From contig MU130002.1 in the NCBI GenBank assembly GCA_015039465.1, positions 163,379 to 190,843 of the forward strand: DNA of 27,465 bases, read 5' to 3'. Below are positions 19,197 through 27,465 of this stretch, piece after piece (position 1 is the stretch's first letter; every line of letters begins with the position of its first letter). Position numbers and translations under genes: made by a program. The notes under the pieces were generated by a model. The model worked only from the letters and a program-made list of their open reading frames with translations, was not told the origin of the DNA and searched no databases. The DNA is from Phlegmacium glaucopus. Lineage: Eukaryota > Basidiomycota > Agaricomycetes > Agaricales > Cortinariaceae.

Positions 19197-21543
19197 ATGC
19201 CTCCCCGCACTCGTTCCAATACTGCCACCATGACTAACCGCATATGCACCAGATCTAGCCACAAATGTGACCCTTCAAATGCTGACAAGCAAACAAATAA
19301 GTGCCAGAGAAAAAGAAGTCAACCAGACCCCAATGAGGAGGTACAGGACAACTCAGCAATAGAACAGGTAGGACCTGCCAGGCAGAGCAAGAAAAAGAGA
19401 GTCAAAAAACAACAGTACATAGATTCCTTTCCCCCTGATTGCAGGAAAACAAGCACTATGAAGGCTGCAGAGGATGCAGCCCAGCCACTAGGACCTTCCA
19501 TAAAACCCACCCTGTACATCCATTCCCCCCCTTCTCCTTTACATCGTCCACTGACCCCAGCAAGGCCAAGCAAAAGCTGATCAACAGCACCATACCTGTT
19601 GCACCCCCAGAACAGGTTTGAGACCCCACAGCCTTGCATATGCCCCTCCCACAAACCATTCCAACCACCCATGAGTGACAAGTTGACAATGACAATGATG
19701 ATGCTGCTGCCTACCAGCCATCCCCCAAGCGTGTCCATGACAATGAGGATGCCGATAAGTACAGCAACAACATCGCTGCCCACCAGCCATCCCCTGAGCA
19801 TGTCCATTATTGTGCACCAATACTGATTGGTAGCGTGAGAAGAAAGCTTAAAAGTTGCCATCATGAAAATAAGCAGACTTTGAATTCACTTACCTATTTT
19901 GGAAGCAGCCCTGAATCGTGTTCCTGGTCAACAAATCATTTGTTCAATATTATCATCCTCATCGCTCATCATATTCTCAATGTCTCACACTATGCTGTCT
20001 ATCATTTACACTATTGACATGCTCCTAAACATCTACCATCTGTTTGTTCCTTGGTTAGCTATTCAACAAAGTGATCAATCTACTATTTGCATTGGTCATC
20101 AGCTCGCATTTGATCATATCTTTGGCCTATCATTTCAAGAACGGCCCCTTTATGGACGCATCAGCTACATCTCCTATTATGTAAAAGGCTTTGTCATTGT
20201 TGTTGTGGCTATGGACCCACAAGTCTTCCCTTCAGCTATCTATCTTGCCATACCTTGCTCCTGGATCTCACTCAGTCCCCTATCCTCAATTATCTACCTC
20301 TTATCTTATCCTTCACTGCCAAAACCAACATTCACATGGTACCTGAAGCCTTCCTATCCTCTTTATGACAATTTAGGAAGTCCAGGAGCATCACAACTAA
20401 GCAGGAGTTGCAGATGAATCAGCAGCAGAGGATTATTCTCGCAGTGTGTCAAGTGTTATCAAGGCTGTGCAACATGGGATCATGGGCAAGTAGTATTTTC
20501 TCAGGAACAAGGCTGTGCCTTTCAAGTGTTGACTCAGGACCTTTCATATTTTGACATGACCACACGGCTATGGAGTTGATATATTTTTGCTATTGGACTG
20601 CCTTCTCTTCTTCTCTCTTGCACTTTGACACTTTACATATTTTTTTATGGTTCCTTCTTCTTTTCCATTGTTCTTTTCTTCTCACAGCTGTCCTCTCTTC
20701 ATCATTCTCCCTTTGACAGCACATACTTCTTTCCTTGTTATTGTTCTACATAGTCTCATCCTTAGGGTACAAATACTGCTCTTTTGTACCAGGATAGGTA
20801 GTTTCCCCCAGTTCCCTCCAATTCATTCTTAGTCCCCAACAGTCATCATCTCAATGGAATTCCAGTGAATTCCTCCCTCAAGTTCGCTTTTTTATCCCTT
20901 TATTGTCAATCCATACTGTCTACTGCTATAGTCTTGCCAAAGACTTCATCATCCTCATCCTCATCCTCTACTCCCTTCGCTTTTTCAGCCTTTTATCTGT
21001 CACTGTCCCCTACTGTCAACCACTATAGTCTCACCAAAGACTCTTTCATATTCATCCTCTACTCTCTTCTAACCAAGTGTGCTTACTAGTCTCTGGTTAT
21101 ACCTTCCCTAAAACGAACACAGGGGGATATTCTGACCTAAACTCTGGTCCAGTTCCCTCTGGTTGGTGTTTTATAACAACACAAACAACAATTTATACCA
21201 TGACAAAAGGAATGCCAGTAAGTGCAGCAATGACACCACTGCCCTTGAGCCATCCCCCGAGCACATCAGCAGCAACAACTATGACAGTAACGATGATGCT
21301 GGCAACTGCACTGCCCACAAGCAATTCCGTGACCAGTCTGAACATGCCCCCACCTCCAAGGGCAACAATGAAGCCATGTCAGGTAATAATTTATTTCTAT
21401 TTTCTATTTCTATTGTATTTTACATGTTTTAGTTGCTCCTCAAGCCTCTCTTCCTAGTCAGGGTAAATTTTGTCTTTGTTTTTTATTTATTTTATTGACT
21501 TGCTTGCTATAGATGTCAATATGGAAATAGATGCAAGTCCACC
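19197..21543 (+). pseudogene. gene A, 5' half (uncharacterised basidiomycete family)
   Basis: ATG 19197 begins MPPRTRSNTATMTNR, followed by a polar region and a basic SKKKRVKK stretch that could be a nuclear signal. A further exon-like piece lies at about 19680-19810 (AAAYQPSPKRVHDNEDADKY, then HQPSPEHV). A related piece at about 21180-21380 (LEPSPEHISSNNYDSNDD) suggests internal duplication. Short exons at about 21432-21461 (APQASLPSQ) and 21514-21543 (DVNMEIDASPP) are joined by a GT..AG intron of 52 bp. The gene then meets an LTR at 21544. The interval 19840-21160 has no support as coding and may be another insertion. The function is unknown. The 3' half is inverted at 22862-24110. Confidence 0.5.
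19840..21160. other. unassigned stretch within gene A
   Basis: Pyrimidine-rich on plus. A roughly 110-bp segment is duplicated imperfectly: TGTCAATCCATACTGTCTAC with CCAAAGACTTCATC at about 20900-20950, and TGTCAACC with CCAAAGACTC at about 21015-21050. A 172-codon plus frame at 19899 has no recognisable motif. No terminal repeats were found to define an inserted element. Confidence 0.4.
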
Positions 21544-21595
21544 TGTTAGGGGACACCTGATTTTGAGCCCAACTCCTGACTCCTGATTGGCCCCA
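21544..21595 (+). repeat. first ~50 bp of an LTR (5' end), truncated
   Basis: TGTTAGGGGACACCTGATTT matches the start of the LTR at 17638, and similarity ends near GATTGGCCCC. The five bases before it are CCACC. The same five bases, reversed, precede the oppositely oriented LTR end at 24111. The rest of this LTR appears to be the inverted part at 24111-24480. Confidence 0.75.
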
Positions 21596-22264
21596 CTTGT
21601 GGATAGTTCTCATGATCAGAAAAATAATGAGTTTTGCAGTGAGAACACATTCCACTCAGGACAATAACATCTGTGACAATTTCAGAACCTTTGTTAAGAC
21701 TTGTGTGGGCAAGTTGATTGGGATCTGATTGTTTCAAAATGGCACATCCTCAACAGTTTATATCAGAAAAAACACTTGATACTGGGCAAATTATCAAAAT
21801 TGGCTAAATATCTTTTTTTGAAATTGGCAGGAGTTTCTGAACTAGTTTTCCATCACTCCCAAAGGAATTTGGACCCAATATATTTAACCTTGTTCCAAGC
21901 TTGGTTATAATTTGATTATTAGGAATTAACCTGTGATTGTCTGACTTTTTGAACAAAGTCTTCAATTTAGGTTCTGTGGTCTGCTTTTGAACTTCACAAG
22001 CAAGAGACTTTATCAATGAGCTTAAATCCACCCATTTTTCATCTGCAAGTTGGGGATTTTGCTGCCATTGATGCAAATTTAACAGATCTACATTCTCTGT
22101 TATGGTAAACAGCAGCATTAAAACAGTTGAGAGTGTTATTTTTGAGCTGAAATTGTGTTCAACAAAATTGTTAAACACTTTAAATGTGATATCCGGAAAT
22201 GCATGTTCATTTTTCACAGCATTTACACCAGGACAAAGAAACATTAGCACCATGAGAGGGCTAA
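21596..22264 (-). pseudogene. cysteine-motif gene, possibly KDZ-transposon associated
   Basis: A long minus frame (22264-21804) gives a coherent sequence containing AFPDITFKVFNNFVEHNF, ITLSTVLMLLFTITENVDLL and ADEKWVDLSSLIKSLACEV. After a frame change, 21740-21600 gives SGMCSHCKTHYFSDHENYP with a C-x2-C pair. A helical N-part followed by CxxC near the middle recalls the CxC5/CxC6-type proteins that accompany KDZ transposases in agaricomycetes, but the match is from memory and weak. The Tourist-like MITE interrupts it upstream. Removing the MITE and one TAA keeps the frame open across the site. The other end stops at the LTR fragment. Confidence 0.4.
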
Positions 22265-22732
22265 GGGTCTGTTCGGTATGCATAAGTCAGTTGTATTATT
22301 ATAGCATATTGATGGCAGCTGATGGCATTGGGTTGTTCTGGTTTTCCAAACCTTACCACACATACCTAATTAGTCCACCTCAAATATTTTAATTTGTAGT
22401 ATCAAATAAATAAATAAACATTATGAAAATATCCCCAAAAGCCAGTAAGTCCTGCAAATGCTAAGCAATCCATGGATCCCATTCGGAAGTATCTTAAAAA
22501 TAGCTACATGTCTTTCTCAGTATTTTCAGGAGACCCACCAGATTTGGGGGGAGGGGGATCTAGTCACTCAAATATTTTTATAATGTGTATTTATTTATTT
22601 GATACTACAAATTAAAATATTTGAGATGGACTAGGTATGTGTGGTAAGGTTTGGCAAACCAGAACAACCTGATGCCATCAGCTGCCATCAATAAGCTATA
22701 ATGCAACTGACTTATGCATACTGAACAGACCC
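22265..22732. mobile_element. Tourist-like (Harbinger) MITE, 468 bp
   Basis: The ends read GGGTCTGTTCGGTATGCATA and, reversed, GGGTCTGTTCAGTATGCATA. TAA flanks both sides (22262-22264 and 22733-22735). GGGTCTGTT ends and a TAA duplication are typical of Tourist MITEs moved by Harbinger transposases. Inverted similarity extends about 170 bp from each end, to AAATAAATAAA. Its ends differ from the 62-bp repeats of the Harbinger element at 3235-7904, so a different source is likely. Confidence 0.9.
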
Positions 22733-22861
22733 TAAGTGTTTGCAGAATTGTGAACAGGTGAAAAAATGTATAAATTGCATGATGTACCAGAAGCAGCAGG
22801 AAGCCTCTGAAAATAGAAGGAAATTTGTAAACAGCTGTAAAAATACCAAGTTATAATCTAC

Positions 22862-24110
22862 CTACCCACTAGTACTAGCAACAGGCTTCTTCTTGTGACT
22901 CTTTTTTTCCTCCTTTGAAACTGTTTCCTTCTCCTTCTCCTTCTCCTTCTCCTTCTCCTTCTCCTTCTCCTTCTCCTTCTCCTTCTCCTTCTCCTTCTCC
23001 TTCTCCTTCTCCTTCTCCTTCTCCTTCTCCTTCCCCTTCATACTCTTCTTCACCGCAGGTTTCTTTTTGCCTTTCAACCCTTTCACCCACTCTGCCAAGT
23101 CCCCAACTGTATATTTTGATTTGACAACCCCCCAAACCTCAAGATCTGATTTAACACCATTTCCTTCCAACCAAGCCCTCATATCCTCACATCCTTCTGC
23201 AACTGGAAACAAATTTGGCATAAGAATTGTACCATGTGGTTTTGGCTACAAAAAGCCTAATGATATCTGTTTTATTCAGGGACTTTCCAAGCTCTCTTGG
23301 CCATACTCTTTCACTAACCATATCAGAGATCTTGGCCTGGATCTCATGTATGTGAATGTAGCGCTGATACATAACCTGGAGAGTAGGGTTCATATCATAG
23401 CAGAGAGAATGATTAATTGTCAACCCAGCTGCTTTAAGTTTATGGAGCACTTCTTCATCTACCCGGGTGTGTTTAGGGCCAGATAATGAGATAGAGGTGT
23501 CAGCACAGGAATGAGATTCAGATAAGTGGGTTGAAGAAGGATATGAGGATCCAGGAGAGTATGAACCTAAGCCAAAGGAGGGAGTTTGTGGAAGACACTT
23601 CAAATAGAATAATAAATTAAGAAATTGATAATAGCAATAATACTTACAAATAAAACATGGCATTCATTATTTTCATTGTATTCAAGATCTTCATTGTCCT
23701 GTAGAACATGTTCATAGCGACCAAGTAAGTTTCACTGCCAAAGACCAGACAAATTTGACTGCACAAAAACATGAGCAGCTTTAAAATAATTAGTAAAATA
23801 ATAGTAATAAATGTTTAGCCTTACTTATGACACTCCCAAGACAATTAGCAACTTTCTTCAAAACAACCACAGACTCAAGAGTAGAGATACGGAACATAGT
23901 GTTGGGATGAAGCAAGGGATCCACAGTCACATTAACCTTCACTGGATTATCATAGACCAAATATGCAAATATTTTGTAGTCCACCTGGGCATTGCCAAAG
24001 GGAATGTTACCAGGATGAACTCTTGGATAATCTGCATGGCTAGAAACATTTCCATATGCCTTTCCACGCAAAATACCACCAATAATATGTGAACCCCCAA
24101 GGGCTGGTGG
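22862..24110 (-). pseudogene. gene A, 3' half, in inverted orientation
   Basis: Minus exons are about 24110-23825, 23778-23648 and 23597-22862, with introns of 46 and 50 bp. The first opens ALGGSHIIGGILRGKAYGN, the second includes LGRYEHVLQDNEDLEYNENN, the third DMNPTLQVMYQRYIHIHEI, WPRELGKSLNKTDIIRLFVA and DLEVWGVVKSKYTVGDLAEW. It ends in a Lys/Glu tail and ASTSG before TAG. I recall multi-copy unnamed basidiomycete proteins with this layout but know no function. Lesions are a TGA (23734-23732) and one extra base near 23210; deleting that base restores FFPVAEGCEDMRAWL. The first exon continues in frame from the exon ending at 21543 on plus, across the CCACC duplication, so this half was flipped after the LTR insertion. 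Confidence 0.65.
22927..23033. repeat. CTTCTC hexanucleotide repeat, about 18 units
   Basis: Nearly pure TCTCCT-type repeats. On minus they encode an uninterrupted (Lys-Glu)n run in the C-terminal tail of gene A. Length is a multiple of six, so copy-number changes keep the frame. A charged single helix is expected. Confidence 0.95.
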
Positions 24111-24480
24111 TGTTAAGGCAACTGTGATGCCGACTTAGTCAAGCTAGCAGGTGATCCTAAATTAATATATTATAAACATGACTATGTGACTAACTCACCT
24201 AGCAGGGGATCCTAAAAGGAAAAGATAGGGATCCCTGCTAAGGTGAGGAGTTATTTAAGTACAGATATGGACATAACAGATATATGAAAATAAATAAATA
24301 AATGGTACAAGAATAAAATAATAGAAGTGGTGTCATATGAAAATAATAAAATAAAATAACATACTAAGTTTGGTTCGGGTCGGGCCCGATCAGGAGTGTG
24401 AAGAGTCAGGGCCGATCAGTTTGGACAAGCAGTCAAGTTCACCGATGAGGTGGATTGTAGATGTTTGGGAGTGAGATCAG
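24111..24480 (-). repeat. LTR, inverted, most of its length
   Basis: Reversed, it ends GGCATCACAGTTGCCTTAACA and carries the CTAGCAGGG / GGATCCCCTGC words of the LTR at 17638, a T-rich middle, and CACCTCA-type sequence further in. Together with the 50 bp at 21544 it makes up one LTR of about 420 bp, close to the 454 bp of the intact copy. It is flanked by GGTGG, the reverse of CCACC. Confidence 0.75.
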
Positions 24481-24489
24481 GTTCAGGAG

Positions 24490-24707
24490 TGAGATCATCT
24501 TTATTATCGCACCATTTCTTTATTTATTTACATATCTTTGTTATGTCCATATTAGTACTTAAATACCCCACCATCCTAGCAGGGATCCTTATCCTTTCCT
24601 CTTTGGATCCCCTGCTAGGTAAGTTGATGTAACATGTTTACTTATAATATTATTAACTTTGGATCCCCTGCTAGTCTGACTAAGTCAGTACTGCAGTTGC
24701 CCTAACA
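24490..24707 (+). repeat. LTR, 3' half, plus orientation
   Basis: From about 24490 the sequence follows the second half of the LTR at 17638: CACCATTTCTTTATTTATTT, CAGGGATCC, GGATCCCCTGCTAG, and ends GCAGTTGCCCTAACA. It lies head-on against the inverted LTR, making a large imperfect palindrome over 24111-24707. Its 5' half is missing. The base pairs after it (GGCTT) do not match CCACC, so it is a different insertion from the one in gene A. Confidence 0.8.
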
Positions 24708-25090
24708 GGCTTCCTCATCATGAGGTTGGACAGTTCTTGAACCCTGCTCATCCCAATCAACATTTTCATTTGGTTGATTCAGCATTTGACATACTCCAGC
24801 CAAGCTTGACTTTGTTTGGGACTGTTTATATTGGTACCAGTCATTGCGGTGATCCTGACAAGCTTGAGGTTCCATCAACTTTGCTTAAGGTCAGTCAGAA
24901 TTCCACCAGTGAGCCAGCATCATCATTTATTGGTCAGACTGGCCCATCCCCTAAGCTTAATGAAGTACCTCTTTATTTCCCAGCTGGTACTAAGCAATTT
25001 GTGCAAAGGGTGGCAGAAGCTTTTGTAGTGGATGGAAGCAATGTGACTATCCCACTGGTTTGGTCTGGGGGCTCTTGCAGTAGCCCATAG
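24708..25090 (+). pseudogene. 3' part of an unknown gene after the LTR
   Basis: The frame is open from the LTR edge to TAG 25088-25090. It reads RLPHHEVGQFLNPAHPNQHF, then VPSTLLKVSQNS, SFIGQTGPSPKLNEVPLYF and VIPLV-type sequence, ending SGGSCSSP. The composition is protein-like and codon use is unbiased to the repeats, so I think it is real, but I recognise no domain. There is no start codon near the LTR edge, so the 5' part was cut off by the LTR insertion or lies elsewhere. Confidence 0.4.
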
Positions 25091-25309
25091 TACTTTTGGC
25101 AATGTATTTTGATTTAGAAAGCTGACAATCCTAGCTTTTAGGATCTGGTTCTGTTTTGTGGAAACACCTTGTTCTCATCTTATTCTAGACAATTATATTT
25201 TGAAATATTTGACAATGTGAATGCCCTTACATAATTAATATAATTGTATTTAAAGTGCCCTGTTACCTGGTTTGTTCCATCAGCAAAAGATCACGTTACA
25301 TATAAGCCA

Positions 25310-25745
25310 ATGTAGACCGTATAATGGACCCGAAATTCTGGTGCATACATACAAGGGAATGTAAGCACAGCGCCAAAAAAGTGACCAGTCTACAAAGACA
25401 TAAGATAATTATAGTAAGATGTAATAGAATAAATGACACGCCAACAGAATGCAAATAGGTGGCAATAAATTTGGGGCATATACAAGCTATTACAAGAAAA
25501 GTAGTCCAAATGTAGTTGAGTCGCCAAACTTTCATGACATATACAAAGTATTAGAAGACTAGTAGACGGAATCTAATCAATGGCCAAAACTTTCATGACA
25601 TATACAAACTATTAGAAGACTAGTAGACCAAATGTAATTAATGGCCAAAAATTTCATGAATATACAAGCTATTACACAACTAGTAGACCCAATGTAATGG
25701 AGCGGCAACAATTTCATTGGACATGTAAACTCATAGCATCCTGCC
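25310..25745. repeat. 61-bp minisatellite, diverged
   Basis: CATGACATATACAAA occurs at 25533 and 25594 and a variant at 25655, a 61-base period. Each unit also holds TATTA(G/C)AAGACTAGTAGAC, AATGTAAT and GCCAAAA. About six units can be followed back to 25310 with decreasing similarity. The short minus frames of 71-79 codons here repeat the same peptide and are not genes. Confidence 0.85.
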
Positions 25746-25893
25746 AAAACCATGAATTTGGGCGGCTGTTCCGGCAGCTGTATGTAAGACATAGGGAATT
25801 ACAGTTGTAGACTTATAAACCAGTTGAAATCCTGTTGATTCAGGTACAAGTCAGCTAAAATTTCTGCCCAAGGATACATGCATATTTATGGAG

Positions 25894-27465
25894 CTAATAA
25901 TCTGCGTAGCCAAGTGTCCCCAACTCGTCTATGGTTGTATCATCCTCTTCGCCGGCCTCTCTCTCTTCCTCTTCCTCTTCCTCCTCCTCTGATTCACTTT
26001 CCAGCTGATAACCATAGTCAAACAGCTCCGACTCAGACACCTGGCCTTCTTCATCAACCTCCTCTCTCTCGCTCTCTCCACCCGAATCCGCTGTATCCAT
26101 CTCATCCTCACCATCTTCTTCCATGTTCGGTTCTTTTCGTGATTGCTGTGACTTTTTATCCAGGCTATCTCGGTCATTCTTGAAAATGTCTGTCGCAGCT
26201 CGCGTGGATAAGTGTCCGACACCACCTCCACGGAAACGCATGATCATGTCACGATCAACAAACCTGCATCTGGGAATTCAGTGGGAAAAAGAAATGAAAT
26301 GATCATTGGCTTACATGTTAACATAATACTGAACCCAATCTTCATCATTCTCAAGAACTGACCGAGCAAAGGAAGGGCCCAAAAGTTCCTTCGTGCGACC
26401 TTCCGAAAAGCGAGGGATAAGGTGAACAGCACGAATGATGTCAGCAGGATCAACGAAACCAAACGCCCCAGCATCTGGCACAAAGCTGATCAGGTGAAGT
26501 TTCCTGGTTTTCCATCCTCCGATCTCATTCTTATCAAGGCTAAACCACCGAACAAATAAGAAATCCATCTTTTTCAACTCTCGAGATGTTGATTTTGGAC
26601 CGGTGTGCATGACCATTGCATGAAAAATACCAACTATTCGTGCATACCAATAAGGGTGTGCATCATCACGGGATAGGACCATGACATCGCCATGAGTGCG
26701 TGGGTTGAGAGAGTCTTGGGCACGTCGAGCATCATATGTGGTGTAATTTACCCGTAAAACTTTGTGTCGGTACATTCGGTTGTTGATCAGTTTGACTGAT
26801 AAGCGATCATTATTTGTAAATGGGCCATCACCCTCCTCTCCCTCGACTAAACGGCTCAATAGATGATCTTTAAGAAGAGGTAGAAAATTCTAGGATATTG
26901 TCTGAGTTTCCTGAATCATGAAGCAATGATCTGCCTACCTTGAGAGCAGGATCAATCCGATTATCAGCCAACCATTTCAACACATCGACCTTGTGACGAA
27001 CATCTTTCGAGATATGGTGATGGTGCTCAGGTGGTGTGGGACTGAGGACCTCTTCTTCTTCGAGGGGGATATTGAGTGTATTTGTCTTCTCGTTAGGTCT
27101 TAATTTTATTTTTTTCAATGCCTGTTTTGCTTGGAACAGTGTCCGTTCCCTATAAACATGTCGTGCAATTCCGCGAACATGGTCTCCCTTGCAGACCCGA
27201 GGATAGAATTGTTTAGACCTTTTGTGTTCGCCTTCTCCCTGTACACATCTTAGATAAATTTATATCTCAGATAAACGACCCATCACGTACATTTTTGGAG
27301 CTTGTGTTCTCAGTAACGCCATGCGCTCGAATCGATGCTGCATAGTCAGGATATGCATGGAGCTTGTACGTTTCCATATTGAACCCTTGAAACTTTGATG
27401 TTACTGCTGTGAGGGTTGTTGGCAGAGCGGCTCCTCCAGCTGCTTTTTGTGCTTTTGCCGCTTGG
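25894..27465 (-). CDS. 3' part of a four-exon gene, uncharacterised basidiomycete family
   Basis: Minus exons are >27465-27291, 27238-26939, 26889-26315 and 26263-25894, with GT..AG introns of 52, 49 and 51 bp that keep one frame. No stop or frameshift was found. In order the protein shows FQGFNMETYKLHAYPDYAAS, EGEHKRSKQFYPRVCKGDHV, HHHHISKDVRHKVDVLKWL, LRVNYTTYDARRAQDSLNPR, HPYWYARIVGIFHAMV, FLFVRWFSLDK, AFGFVDPADIIRAVHLIPRF, then MIMRFRGGGVGH and a long Glu/Asp/Ser tail ending LGYADY. I recall this C-terminal plan in very many agaricomycete proteins found among transposons. Its biochemical role is unknown to me. The N-terminal part lies beyond the window. It is the only gene here that looks undamaged. 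Confidence 0.8.

Noticed and set aside
19319..19864. 181-codon minus-strand frame opposite gene A
   Set aside because: The plus strand carries the basic N-terminus and QPSPEHV exons; the minus frame has composition of a shadow (G/W/V-rich) and no motif.
21544..24707. A single complete LTR retrotransposon running from TGTTAGGGG to CCCTAACA
   Set aside because: No retroviral-type genes lie inside, the flanking 5-bp sequences differ (CCACC / GGCTT), and an inverted LTR lies within; inversion explains the layout better.
25296..25792. Minus frames of 71-79 codons
   Set aside because: They are translations of a 61-bp minisatellite and repeat the same peptide.

Overview
The window is AT-rich, intron-bearing eukaryotic DNA that reads as a transposon graveyard from a basidiomycete fungus, most likely an Agaricomycete. 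The reasons are short 49-60 bp GT..AG introns, a Plavaka-type transposase of the kind that is multi-copy in that group, a PIF/Harbinger element with a fungal-style partner gene, Ty3/Gypsy-like remains, and many foldback or MITE elements. No rRNA gene, functional tRNA gene, CRISPR array or ordinary housekeeping gene was found. All identities come from reading the sequence and remembered family motifs. No database search was run.

Layout. 1-3230: a 320-bp palindrome, then a 1.2-kb hAT-type foldback element (944-2147, 8-bp target duplication) beside a decayed unknown plus-strand gene. 3235-7904: a near-complete Harbinger element with 62-bp terminal inverted repeats, a decayed DDE transposase on plus and a convergent six-exon partner gene on minus; the partner is split by about 1.4 kb of repeats, including a 41-bp minisatellite. 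7905-10863: small non-autonomous elements (8990-9548 and 10016-10331, each with an 8-bp duplication) in otherwise empty DNA. 10864-17637: one minus-strand Plavaka transposase gene broken into three co-linear pieces by a 1.07-kb MITE and a 4-kb compound insertion; the latter holds a 2-kb foldback palindrome that itself carries a 0.7-kb insertion. Its upstream part ends at an LTR.

17638-19018: an LTR, a gag-like fragment and a tRNA-derived SINE-like unit. 19197-25090: an unknown basidiomycete gene (here 'gene A') was hit by a related LTR. Its 3' half now lies inverted about 2.5 kb away, together with a cysteine-motif gene interrupted by a Tourist-like MITE. A 61-bp minisatellite follows. 25894-27465 holds the 3' part of an apparently intact four-exon minus-strand gene of an uncharacterised family; it runs off the window.

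The genes do not form a pathway. Their value is as a layered record of insertion: in at least four places, removing an element and one copy of its target duplication restores a reading frame or a repeat arm. The most unusual structure is the LTR-bounded inversion at about 21.5-24.5 kb.
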